Assembly (NCBI RefSeq): GCF_009363895.1 | Contig: NZ_CP045434.1 | Span: 620,001-684,000 of the forward strand | Source of the DNA: Sphingomonas ginsengisoli An et al. 2013 | Lineage (GTDB): Bacteria > Pseudomonadota > Alphaproteobacteria > Sphingomonadales > Sphingomonadaceae | DNA length: 64,000 nucleotides | Direction: 5' to 3' | In this document: piece after piece, positions 9,457 to 17,849 of the stretch | Layout of the letters: every line of letters begins with the position of its first letter | Numbering within the stretch: the stretch's first letter is position 1 | Made by a program: the position numbers and the translations under genes | The notes under the pieces: model-generated | What the model was told of the DNA's origin: nothing | The model's input: only the letters and a program-made list of their open reading frames with translations | Database searches by the model: none

Positions 9457-10589
9457 GGCAATCCGAGCGCTTCGCGCATTTTCACGCGCCACCCGTCAAC
9501 TCCGAACCGCTCCGCCATCAGCGCCGCGCCGCGGCGACCGAGCGCTTCGGCCAGGGCCGGGTCGCCGAGCAAACGCGCCATTCGTTCGGCGACGCCCGCA
9601 TCGTCGTCGACTTCGACCAGATAGCCGGTGGAACCCTCCTCGACGATCTCCTCCGGACCGCCGCAGCGGGTGGCGATGACGGGCACGCCGTGCGCGCTCG
9701 CTTCCTGACAGGTGAGGGAAAAGCTCTCGCTATGCGACAGCACCAGCGCGGCGCGGGCTTCGGCGAGCAATGGGGACGGATCGTCGACGAAGCCGAAGAA
9801 GCGGATCCGCGCCGCACCAGGTCCGGCGGCGGCGGCTTCCTCAAGCTCGGCGCGATAGGCGCGGTTCTTGGCCAGTCCCATGTCTCCGCCGTGGAAATGC
9901 AGCTCGGCTTGCGGAAAGTCGGCGGCGATCCTGTGGAAGGCGCGGATCGCGGTGTCCTGGCCTTTGCCCTCGATGTAGTTGGCGACGAACAGCAGGATCG
10001 GGCGGCGGGTGCCTGGGGTGACGCTCGGTACTGTCATGGCCGGATCGTAAATCAGGCCATCGGGGGCGAGGGCAGCCGTTCGCTGGATGAAACTCGACAC
10101 GGCAAGCAGGCGGTCGCTCCATCGCCGGGCCGCGGCGAGCCAAAAGCGACCCGGCGCGCCGAAGCGTCGCACGTCGATTCGCACCACTGTCACGATCCGT
10201 CCGCGCCAGCCGAGTGGTCGGACGAGCGGACCGGGCAGGAGGTAGAAGTCGTTGACCTGGAGGGTTTGCACCTCGCGCTCTTCGAGCAGCCGCTTGAGCC
10301 GAACGGCGGCGCGCCAGGTTGCCCAAGGGTAAGCGGCGATTCCGCCGAGCGAGCGGCGAAGCCTCGGCAGCGGGATCGTCACCAATTGCACGTTGGCGCG
10401 CAGGCGCTCGGCCGGCACGCTCGAACCTTTTGGCAGGATCAAGAGGAACCGCGCCTCGTCCGCGAAAAAGCCGGCGGCGCGGCAGGCTGCGGTCACTGCG
10501 CCGGTGATCGCGACGCTCCCGTCGAGGATCGCGACGAGGGGGAGGGCCGGGGCGGTCACCCGCGTGGCTTGCGCGGTCGCACCCTGCAT
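9396..10589 (-). CDS. Glycosyltransferase family 4
   Basis: A 397-residue transferase with the GT-B C-terminal signature: LLFVANYIEGKGQDTAIRAF, FFGFVDDPSPLLAEARAALV and SHSESFSLTCQEASAHGVPV with the E-x7-E arrangement. The ATG at 10589 is preceded by GAGGG five bases upstream and is preferred. The frame continues to 10679, but that stretch looks non-coding. The gene is convergent with the preceding transferase (61-base overlap) and its start sits head to head with the next one. Confidence 0.82.
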   Translation of the reverse strand: MQGATAQATRVTAPALPLVAILDGSVAITGAVTAACRAAGFFADEARFLLILPKGSSVPAERLRANVQLVTIPLPRLRRSLGGIAAYPWATWRAAVRLKRLLEEREVQTLQVNDFYLLPGPLVRPLGWRGRIVTVVRIDVRRFGAPGRFWLAAARRWSDRLLAVSSFIQRTAALAPDGLIYDPAMTVPSVTPGTRRPILLFVANYIEGKGQDTAIRAFHRIAADFPQAELHFHGGDMGLAKNRAYRAELEEAAAAGPGAARIRFFGFVDDPSPLLAEARAALVLSHSESFSLTCQEASAHGVPVIATRCGGPEEIVEEGSTGYLVEVDDDAGVAERMARLLGDPALAEALGRRGAALMAERFGVDGWRVKMREALGLPQPATDRNSSINRGASLASE

Positions 10590-10626
10590 GGCAACCCTCG
10601 CGCGCCGTCCGCACCGAAAGCCCGCC

Positions 10627-11901
10627 GTGACCAGCCGCAGCGCGGTACCGCCCGCCGATATCCTGATGCTCATTCCCAACCTCGGGATGGGCGGTGCGCA
10701 GCGGGTCTTCCGCGATCATTCGCGGCTGCTCGCCGAGCGCTATCGGGTGGTCGACGTCGCCTTCAATCTCGATGGCGGCGAACAGTTTGCGAGCGGCAAT
10801 CCGTTGCTGTCGCTCGACGTCGAGGGCGGCGGCGGTCCGCTCGCCAAGCTGAGGAATTTCGCGCGGCGGGTTGCGGCGCTGCGCCGGATCAAGCGCGAAA
10901 GCGGGGCGCGGCTGTGTATCAGCCACATGCCGGGTGCCGATTACGTCAATCTGCTCAGCCGCGGCGACGAGCGGACGATCGCAGTGGTGCATGGCTCCAA
11001 GCAGGGCGATCGCGGGCTGAGTGGACTGTCGGGCTGGCTCCAGAACAGAATCCTGCAACCGCTGCTTTACCGCCGGGCCGACCGTGTCGTCACCGTCAGC
11101 CGCGCCATCGCGACCGAACTCGGTAAGTTAGGAACGCCGGATAACCGCTTATCGGCCATCAATAATTTCTTCGATGGGGACGCGATCCGCGCGGCTGCAA
11201 GGGTTCCGCTGACGGCCGACGAACAGACCCTGTTCGACGCGGCGCCCGTGCTCGCGACCAGCGGACGGCTGCATCCGCAAAAGAACCACCCTGCGCTTCT
11301 GGAGATGTTCGCCGAACTACGCCGCGCGCGACCGGCGCGCCTGCTGATCCTTGGCGACGGAGAGCTGCGCGACGACCTGCTCGCCCGGGCCGAAGCGCTT
11401 GGCCTGGTGACCTGGGCCGCCTGGCGTGACGAACAGCTTCGCCCGGGGTGCGACGTCTATCTGCTCGGAGCTCGCCAAAATCCATTTCAGTGGCTCACCC
11501 GGGCCACCCTCTTCGTTTTTCCCTCACGCTGGGAGGGATTCCCGCTTGCCCTGTGCGAGGCGATGATCTGCGGACTTCCGGTGATGAGCGCCGACTGCCC
11601 GACCGGCCCGCGCGAAATCCTTGCGCCGGCGAGCGACGAGCCAGCCTCGCCGCTCGACCATGCCGAAGACGCTCAGTTCGGTCTGCTGCTGCCGATGCTC
11701 GATGACGGGCCAGCGGGCGCATCGTCGCGAAGGCGATGGCTTGGAGCGATCAGCCGACTGTTCGATGAAGCGGACGAACGCCGCCGTCTAGGGCAGGCTG
11801 GCGAGGCGCGGATGGCGGACTTCAGCCGCGAACGAATCGGCGCTCAGTGGTTTGCGCTCGTCGATGAGGTGCTGGGGTCTTCACCGAGCAGCGCTTCGTA
11901 A
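10627..11901 (+). CDS. Glycosyltransferase family 4
   Basis: A GT4 transferase of about 424 residues. The N-terminal fold begins ADILMLIPNLGMGGAQRVF with the glycine-rich acceptor-side loop. The C-terminal half shows LATSGRLHPQKNHPALLEMF, LILGDGELRDDL and FPSRWEGFPLALCEAMICG. The start is uncertain: the GTG at 10627 fits the domain boundary, while an ATG at 10588 shares the CATG of the opposite gene's start. The 3' end overlaps the next, convergent transferase by 58 bases. Substrate unknown. Confidence 0.82.
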   Translation: MTSRSAVPPADILMLIPNLGMGGAQRVFRDHSRLLAERYRVVDVAFNLDGGEQFASGNPLLSLDVEGGGGPLAKLRNFARRVAALRRIKRESGARLCISHMPGADYVNLLSRGDERTIAVVHGSKQGDRGLSGLSGWLQNRILQPLLYRRADRVVTVSRAIATELGKLGTPDNRLSAINNFFDGDAIRAAARVPLTADEQTLFDAAPVLATSGRLHPQKNHPALLEMFAELRRARPARLLILGDGELRDDLLARAEALGLVTWAAWRDEQLRPGCDVYLLGARQNPFQWLTRATLFVFPSRWEGFPLALCEAMICGLPVMSADCPTGPREILAPASDEPASPLDHAEDAQFGLLLPMLDDGPAGASSRRRWLGAISRLFDEADERRRLGQAGEARMADFSRERIGAQWFALVDEVLGSSPSSAS

Positions 11902-13052
11902 AGGGCACGATAGCGGTTGGTGCAGGCGTCCATGTCGAATCGGCGGAAGGCACGGGTCGCGTTGCGGGCATGTCGGCGACGCAAGGTCGGGTCGTCGATG
12001 TAGGCCTGGAGGGCAGCGCGAAGCTGCGACACGAACGGTGGCCCCGAGCCGGCCTCGAGCAGCGTCCCCGCCGGCCCCTCGTCCGTCGCGAGCATCTGCG
12101 GAATCTCGCCGACGCCGGTGGCGACGACCGGACAGCCGACTGACAGCGCCTCGCTGATGACGGTGGGAAGCGATTCGGCCGGGTAGGTGGTCGGCAAGGC
12201 GAAGACGTGCGAGCGCGCCATGGTTCGGGCGGGCTCTGCGTCGAAGCCGGCGAACAGGATTCGGCGATCACTGCCATGACGTCGTTTGAGCTCGTCGAGA
12301 TACGCGCCTTCGCCGACCAGGTTGAGCCGGACGTCGCCTCGCAGCAGTTCGAACGCCTCGAGCAGGGGTTGCCACCCCTTTTCCGGGATTGTCCCGCGTG
12401 CTGCCATGGTGATCGTGAACGGACCGGGCGGGTCGCTCGGCCCGGCGCCGAAGCCGGACGGCCGCTCGACGCCATTGTAGATGTCGACGAGCCGCTCGGG
12501 CGCGATCCGATATTGATCGGTGAACTGGGCTTGCTGTTCCGCAGAGATGGTGACGAACCGGTCGACCGTTCCAAGCACCCGGTCACGCCGCTCGGCCCAA
12601 TGCGCGCGGCGGCTCGTCTCGTTCGCGCTGCCGCTATTTTCGTCGAAAGTTCGGTAGTCGCCGTGGAGGGTCGAGACGAGCCGCAGGTGCGGATGTCGCG
12701 TCTTGAGCGCGGCGGCGATCCAGTCGGCGCCGAACAAGTGGCTGTGGACGATGTCGTAGGCGGGCAGATGACGGTCGATCCAGCGGGTCGTCAGTCGGGT
12801 GCGGAGCGGGGCGTGCGCCAACGGCTCGAGCAGTTTGTCGGCTCGCTTGAGCCAGCGCAGCAGCGGCAGCCTTGCCGGGCGGACGACGACGCGCGGACGG
12901 GTGCGGAGGACCGCCGGATGAAAGTGGTCGGCATGGAGGCAGACGAGATCGCAGGCGATCCCGGCCCGCTGCAGGTGGTCGGTCAAGCGCAGCGCGAACA
13001 GCTCGGCCCCGCCCACGACCATCGCCTCGGTCAGCATCAGAATGCGCAGCAC
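11844..13052 (-). CDS. Glycosyltransferase family 4
   Basis: A 402-residue GT4 protein. It starts MLRILMLTEAMVVGGAELFAL and has the HSHLFGADWIAAALK acceptor-domain segment, then MAARGTIPEKGWQPLLEAF and PTTYPAESLPTVISEALSVG, the donor-binding region with paired Glu residues. It is transcribed away from the ABC transporter across a 148-base gap that should contain promoters for both. Sugar specificity is not predictable. Confidence 0.84.
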   Translation of the reverse strand: MLRILMLTEAMVVGGAELFALRLTDHLQRAGIACDLVCLHADHFHPAVLRTRPRVVVRPARLPLLRWLKRADKLLEPLAHAPLRTRLTTRWIDRHLPAYDIVHSHLFGADWIAAALKTRHPHLRLVSTLHGDYRTFDENSGSANETSRRAHWAERRDRVLGTVDRFVTISAEQQAQFTDQYRIAPERLVDIYNGVERPSGFGAGPSDPPGPFTITMAARGTIPEKGWQPLLEAFELLRGDVRLNLVGEGAYLDELKRRHGSDRRILFAGFDAEPARTMARSHVFALPTTYPAESLPTVISEALSVGCPVVATGVGEIPQMLATDEGPAGTLLEAGSGPPFVSQLRAALQAYIDDPTLRRRHARNATRAFRRFDMDACTNRYRALYEALLGEDPSTSSTSANH

Positions 13053-13200
13053 TGGTCTCCGTGGCTGTTCGGAACGTCGCCAGAAAAGGCTGGCGCGGAT
13101 GGGGAGGGGTGCTAACCCGCGCGGGCGCCATGCTCAATCGCTTGCTCGAGATCCCCGTCCCGACGGCCGCCATGGCAGCATACCCGCCCTTGGAATACGC

Positions 13201-14934
13201 ATGAGCGCTCGCGACGACGTCGGGCTGATCTGGGAGCATCTGCCCCGGTCGCGCCGCCTGCAGCTTGAGGGCACCGCATTGCTGGTGCTGCTGGGCGCAG
13301 TCGCTGAGGCGGGCACGGTCGGCGCGTTGCTGCCGCTGCTCGCTTTTCTCACCGACCCCAAGCAGCTCAACCATATCCCCGTGGTCGGCCCCGAACTGCT
13401 GAGCGTCATGGCCACCCATGGTCGCGGTGCGGTGATCGCGCTGTTCGGGCTGGCGTTCCTGCTCGGCGGCGCGATCCGGCTGTGGCTGACCTATGCGATC
13501 CAGGCGACCGCCTTCGGCACGATCAAGGACATCAACGTCGCGGCCTTCGCGCGGATCGTTCGCCAGCCTTACCCCTTCTACAGCCGCAGCCACACCAGCG
13601 ATCTGATCAGCCGGTTCGAGAAAACGCACAACCTGGCCTACAATGTCGTCCTCAGCGGCCTTCAGGGCATTGCGGCGGTGGTGTTGTGCATCGCCCTGCT
13701 GGCGCTGTTGCTGGCGGTGAATACGCGCATGGCGCTGGTTGGCGGTGGCACGCTGATCCTTGCCTACCTCATCGTCAGCTTCATCGTTCGCCGCCCGCTG
13801 CGCCGCAACGCAGCAGCGCTGGCGACGGTCTGGGGCAAGCGTATCCAGGTGATCCAGGAGGCGCTCGGCGGCATCCGCGACATCCTTCTCGACCAGAGCC
13901 AGCATGCGTTCGAGGAGCGGATGGAGGACGCCGCCGACCAGACCCGCCGGGCGATGAGCCTCAACAGCTATATCGGGTACGCGCCCCGCGTCGTGGTCGA
14001 GACGGTGCTCATGCTGTTTGTCGCTGCATTCGGCTTCTACCTGAGCAATCAACCGGGCGGGATCACCGGGTCGCTGCCGGCGCTTGGGGTAATGGCGCTC
14101 GGCGCCCTTCGCCTACTGCCGCAGGTGCAGACGGCGTTTCAGGGCTGGTCGGCCTTCCGCGGGAACCAGAAGACGCTTGAGGAAGTGACCGACCTCCTTC
14201 GCTTGCCGCTGCCGCCGGTCGAAACGGTCGAGGACGGCCGCCGCTTCGCGCGCGAACTGGCGCTGGTCGGGGTCGACTTCGCCTACGACGAACAGCCGAC
14301 GCTGAGCAGCATCGACCTTGTCATTCGCAAGGGCGAGCGGGTCGGCATCGTCGGGCCGACCGGCTCGGGCAAGAGCACGCTGATGGACTTGCTGCTGGGG
14401 CTGCTCGAGCCTGATCGCGGCGAGTTGGTGATCGATGGCGAGCCCGCGCGCGGCAAGCGGCGCTTGTGGTGGCAAGCGCAGGTGGCGCACGTTCCGCAAT
14501 CGATTTTCCTGGTCGACGGCAGCATCCGCCAGAATGTCGCGTTCGGGGTCGACGAGACGGTGATCGACGACTCGCTGGTCGGGCGGGCTCTCGCCGCGGC
14601 GGGGCTGGCGGCCTTTGTCGCCGACCTGCCGCAGGGCGTCGAGACGATGGTCGGGGAGCGCGGCGCGCGGCTGTCGGGTGGGCAGCGCCAACGGCTTGGC
14701 ATTGCCCGCGCTCTCTACAAGCGCGCCTCGGTGCTGGTGTTCGACGAGGCGACCAGCGCCCTCGATAGCGAGACCGAGGCGGCGGTCATGCAGGCGATCG
14801 ACGAGCTGCCCGGCGACATCACCATCATCATGATCGCCCATCGGCTCGGCACGCTGGCGGGCTGCGACCGGATCGTCGTGCTTGAGCATGGGCGGATCGC
14901 GCGGATCGTCGGCTCGGTCGCCGAGCTCGCTTAG
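13201..14934 (+). CDS. ABC transporter, fused permease/ATPase (PglK/MsbA-type flippase)
   Basis: A 577-residue half-transporter: about six membrane segments in residues 1-330, then an ATPase domain with Walker A IVGPTGSGKST, Q-loop HVPQSIFLVDGS, signature RLSGGQRQR, Walker B VLVFDEATSALD and the switch His in MIAHRLG. The setting among glycosyltransferases suggests export of a lipid-linked oligosaccharide, as for PglK, rather than drug or lipid A transport. It ends four bases into the convergent GT2 gene. Confidence 0.88.
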   Translation: MSARDDVGLIWEHLPRSRRLQLEGTALLVLLGAVAEAGTVGALLPLLAFLTDPKQLNHIPVVGPELLSVMATHGRGAVIALFGLAFLLGGAIRLWLTYAIQATAFGTIKDINVAAFARIVRQPYPFYSRSHTSDLISRFEKTHNLAYNVVLSGLQGIAAVVLCIALLALLLAVNTRMALVGGGTLILAYLIVSFIVRRPLRRNAAALATVWGKRIQVIQEALGGIRDILLDQSQHAFEERMEDAADQTRRAMSLNSYIGYAPRVVVETVLMLFVAAFGFYLSNQPGGITGSLPALGVMALGALRLLPQVQTAFQGWSAFRGNQKTLEEVTDLLRLPLPPVETVEDGRRFARELALVGVDFAYDEQPTLSSIDLVIRKGERVGIVGPTGSGKSTLMDLLLGLLEPDRGELVIDGEPARGKRRLWWQAQVAHVPQSIFLVDGSIRQNVAFGVDETVIDDSLVGRALAAAGLAAFVADLPQGVETMVGERGARLSGGQRQRLGIARALYKRASVLVFDEATSALDSETEAAVMQAIDELPGDITIIMIAHRLGTLAGCDRIVVLEHGRIARIVGSVAELA

Positions 14935-15818
14935 CGCGTGCGCTGGCGCAGCCAGTAAGCGGCGGTGCGCCACAATAGCGGATCGAGTGGCGACAGCCGC
15001 AGGGCCCTAGTCAGGATTTTGCCAGCGAGGTCGAGCTTGCCCTGGTCGATCGCGATCACCGCCGGGCCGCGCAGCGCGGTGGCATAGCGGCGGCGCCAGT
15101 GGCGGCCGAACGCCGCTCGATGCTTGCCGAAAAAGGCGTCGAAGCCGCGCCGCATGAAGTCGGGCTTGGCCGACGCGGTGCTGCTCGCGCGGCGGTAATT
15201 GACCAGTCGCTCGGAGAGGGTGCGGACCGGGTAGCGCTGGGCCAGCCGCAGGAACAGGTCGCGGTCCTCGATCGGCAGGCTCTCGTCCCATCCGCCGACC
15301 GCGAGCAGGGCGGAGCGCCGATAGCAGCAGCCGACGAAGAAGAAGGGATCGCTGCCAGCGAGCAATAGCGGCAGCACGTCGCCGCTGCGAAAGCCGTCGT
15401 CGGGCACTTTTGCTCGCTCGCCGCTGTCGTCAAAGAAATAATAGCCGCCGCAGGTGAACCAGCCGGCCGCCGCGTCGGCGAGCGCGGCGCGGCGCATGGC
15501 CGCGATGTAGCCGGGCTCATACCAGTCGTCGGTCGAGAGGACCGCGACGAGGTCTCCGCTCGCGGCGGCGAGCAGGCGATTGAAGTTGGCGGAGATGCCT
15601 TGCGGCGGGGCGGGGGCGAGAATGGTCGCGGTCAGGCCGTGACGCTCGAACAGTTGCCGCGCGAGATCGGCTGAGCCGTCGGTCGATCCGTTATCGAGGA
15701 AGAGGATTTCGAGACCGTCGCGGTCTTGCGCTGCCAGCGCGGCGATGCACTGCTCAAGATAGGGCGTGTGATTCCAGCAGAGCAGGAGGACCGAAACCGT
15801 CGGCGCTGCTGGGCTCAC
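14931..15818 (-). CDS. Glycosyltransferase family 2
   Basis: A 295-residue GT-A fold transferase. It begins TVSVLLLCWNHTPYLEQCI with the donor-binding FLDNGSTDGS segment and a VLSTDDWYEP metal-binding DD motif, and GGWDESLPIEDRDLFLRLA in the acceptor region. No membrane segment is evident. It is the last gene of a minus-strand group; its start overlaps the stop of the acetyltransferase by four bases, so it may transfer the acetamido sugar made by that group (inference). Confidence 0.88.
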   Translation of the reverse strand: MSPAAPTVSVLLLCWNHTPYLEQCIAALAAQDRDGLEILFLDNGSTDGSADLARQLFERHGLTATILAPAPPQGISANFNRLLAAASGDLVAVLSTDDWYEPGYIAAMRRAALADAAAGWFTCGGYYFFDDSGERAKVPDDGFRSGDVLPLLLAGSDPFFFVGCCYRRSALLAVGGWDESLPIEDRDLFLRLAQRYPVRTLSERLVNYRRASSTASAKPDFMRRGFDAFFGKHRAAFGRHWRRRYATALRGPAVIAIDQGKLDLAGKILTRALRLSPLDPLLWRTAAYWLRQRTR

Positions 15819-16276
15819 CGTCTTAACGGGCGAGCGGGATTGCCGGCCCAGGTCTCGCCCGCCGGGACGTCGCGGGTGACCACTGCGCCCGCGCCGATCA
15901 TCGCGCCTTCGCCGATCGTGCGACCGGGCAGGATCACTGCTCCCGCGCCGATCGACGCGCCTCGGCCGATGCGGGTCACGGCAAAGGCCGTCGGCCGCTG
16001 GCGGGAGCGGGGCTGGGGGTCGTTGGTGAAGGTAGCGTTGGGGCCGACGAAGACGTCATCCTCAAGGATGATCCCTTCCCACACGTAGACGCCACATTTG
16101 AGCGTAACCCGGTCGCCGATCTCGGCACCGCCTTCGACCAGCGTGTGGGCATTGAGGTTGCAGTCGCGGCCGATTTTCGCGCCGGCCAGTACGACCACGT
16201 TCTGCCAGATGGTCGTGCCCTCGCCGATCTCGGCTGAGGGATCGACGTGCGCGCTGAGGTGGATGCAGGGGGGCAT
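15815..16276 (-). CDS. Left-handed beta-helix acyltransferase (FdtC/QdtC/WlbB-like N-acetyltransferase)
   Basis: 153 residues built almost entirely of hexapeptide repeats (VDPSAEIGEGTTIWQNVVV, AKIGRDCNL, AEIGDRVTL, TRIGRGASIGAGAVI) ending WAGNPARPLRR. Such trimers acetylate the amino group of nucleotide-linked amino sugars, using the conserved Asn/His region near NATFTND. It follows the aminotransferase by four bases and would complete dTDP-3-acetamido-3,6-dideoxyhexose. Epimer (Fuc3NAc or Qui3NAc) cannot be settled here. Confidence 0.86.
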   Translation of the reverse strand: MPPCIHLSAHVDPSAEIGEGTTIWQNVVVLAGAKIGRDCNLNAHTLVEGGAEIGDRVTLKCGVYVWEGIILEDDVFVGPNATFTNDPQPRSRQRPTAFAVTRIGRGASIGAGAVILPGRTIGEGAMIGAGAVVTRDVPAGETWAGNPARPLRR

Positions 16277-16280
16277 CGGC

Positions 16281-17378
16281 TCAGGCCGCGGCCCGGACGG
16301 CGTGGATGACCTGATCGACCTCGGCGTCGCTCATCTGAGGACCGATCGGCAGGCTGAGCACGCGGTTGGCAAGGCGCTCGGCGATCGGGAAGCTGCCTGG
16401 GCCGAGCTGCCACTCCGCATAGGCGCGCTGGAGGTGCGGCGGGATCGGATAGTGGATGAGCGTCTGAACCCCGGCGTCGGCCAGCCGCGCCTGAAGCGCA
16501 TCGCGGTGGTCGCTCTGGATAACGAACAGGTGCCAGGCGGGAGCCGCCCAGTCGGGTACGGAGGGAAGCTCGAGCGCGCAGTCCTTCAACTCGTGCAAAT
16601 AGCGCGTAGCGATGCGTGCGCGCCGGGCATTCCACTCGGCAATGTGTTTCAACTTCACGCCGAGCACCGCGGCCTGGAGCGGATCGAGGCGCGAGTTCAC
16701 GCCCTGGCCTTCGTTCACGTAGCGGACGTGCGAGCCGTAATTGCCGAGCGTGCGGATGCGGTCAGCGAGAGCGGGGTCGCTGGTAGTAACCGCCCCGGCG
16801 TCGCCGAGCGCGCCAAGGTTCTTGCTGGGGTAGAAGCTCCACGCCACCGCATACCCGTGCCCCCCCACCGGCTGCCCGCGATATGATGCTCCATGCGCCT
16901 GCGCGGCGTCCTCGAGCAGGCGGAGCCCGTGGCGATCGGCGATCGCCAGCAGTGGGTCGAGGTCGGCCGGTTGGCCATAAAGGTGGGTGGGAAGGATCAC
17001 CCGCGTGCGCGTCGTGATCGCAGCTTTGACCAGCGCGGGATCGAGGTTGCGGGTGGCGGGGTCGGGCTCGACCAACACCGGTGTCGCTCCCGTCATCGTG
17101 ACTGCCAAGACGGTCGCGATATAGCTGTTGCTGGCGACGATGACTTCGTCGCCCGCGCCAACCTCCATCGCGCGCAACGCAAGGTGAAGCGCGTCGAGGC
17201 CGTTAGCGACCCCGACCGCATGCGTTGCGCCCACCGATTGCGCGAAGGCCACCTCGAAGTTGCCGAGCTCGGGGCCGCCTATGTACCAGCCGGACGCCAT
17301 CACCCTTGCCACCGCGGCGTCGATGTCGGGACGAAGCTCCTCGTAACCCGCGCGCAGATCGAGGAACGGCACGGTCAT
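16281..17378 (-). CDS. DegT/StrS-family sugar aminotransferase (FdtB/QdtB-like)
   Basis: PLP-dependent transamination of a dTDP-3-keto-6-deoxyhexose. 365 residues, with the PLP lysine at about residue 186 in SFYPSKNLGALGDAG, the LEDAAQAHGASYRG segment and GVANGLDALHLALRA. The gene starts inside the stop of the ketoisomerase (ATGA) and is followed by the acetyltransferase. This ketoisomerase-aminotransferase-acetyltransferase set matches the FdtA/B/C or QdtA/B/C pathways, with RmlA and RmlB supplying the precursor. Confidence 0.92.
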   Translation of the reverse strand: MTVPFLDLRAGYEELRPDIDAAVARVMASGWYIGGPELGNFEVAFAQSVGATHAVGVANGLDALHLALRAMEVGAGDEVIVASNSYIATVLAVTMTGATPVLVEPDPATRNLDPALVKAAITTRTRVILPTHLYGQPADLDPLLAIADRHGLRLLEDAAQAHGASYRGQPVGGHGYAVAWSFYPSKNLGALGDAGAVTTSDPALADRIRTLGNYGSHVRYVNEGQGVNSRLDPLQAAVLGVKLKHIAEWNARRARIATRYLHELKDCALELPSVPDWAAPAWHLFVIQSDHRDALQARLADAGVQTLIHYPIPPHLQRAYAEWQLGPGSFPIAERLANRVLSLPIGPQMSDAEVDQVIHAVRAAA

Positions 17379-17842
17379 CTGACGTCGCTCACCAGGCGCC
17401 GGAAGTCGACGTGGTCGCGGATATAGTCGGCCTCGTCATAGGGCGCGTCTGCGACCACCATCAGGACGCAATCGGGCGAGAAATCCTCCATCTCGTGCCA
17501 GACCATCGGCGGTAGGGTCAGCAGCCGGTCGGGCCGGTCGAGCCGGACGCGTTGCTGAACCCGCCCGTCGTCGAGCAACATGGTGCAGGCGCCGGCCACC
17601 GCTACCGCTGCCTGGTGGAGCCGGCGATGGGCGTGAAACCCCCGCCGGACGCCGGGCAAAGTTCCGAATACGGTATAGACCCGCGCGATGGCGAACGGGA
17701 CGTCACGTCCGCCCTCGACGGGGACCAGCGAACCACGCTCGTCACCGCGGGTCGCGAGAGTGAGCATCCGGCAGCCACCCGGCAACGCGTCAGGCTCCTC
17801 CGTTGGGGAGGTTGCCGGAACGATCACGTCGGGTGTTGCCAT
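17375..17842 (-). CDS. dTDP-4-keto-6-deoxyglucose 3,4-ketoisomerase (FdtA/QdtA, WxcM-like cupin)
   Basis: A single-domain cupin of 155 residues. GDERGSLVPVEGG, GVRRGFHAHRRLHQAAVAV with the metal/catalytic histidines, and PPMVWHEMEDFSPDCVLMV are typical of FdtA/QdtA. It would shift the keto group of the RmlB product from C4 to C3, diverting dTDP-4-keto-6-deoxyglucose from the rhamnose branch. The first 15 residues are Pro/Thr-rich and look disordered. It lies seven bases downstream of ugd. Confidence 0.9.
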   Translation of the reverse strand: MATPDVIVPATSPTEEPDALPGGCRMLTLATRGDERGSLVPVEGGRDVPFAIARVYTVFGTLPGVRRGFHAHRRLHQAAVAVAGACTMLLDDGRVQQRVRLDRPDRLLTLPPMVWHEMEDFSPDCVLMVVADAPYDEADYIRDHVDFRRLVSDVR

Positions 17843-17849
17843 GGTCGGC

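Noticed and set aside
9690..11126. 478-codon plus-strand frame across two glycosyltransferases
   Set aside because: Complementary to the GT4 gene at 9396-10589 and out of frame with that at 10627; low-complexity Arg/Gly composition typical of GC-rich shadows.
13042..13200. N-terminal extension of the ABC transporter
   Set aside because: The upstream in-frame stretch is within the intergenic gap and does not resemble transporter N termini.
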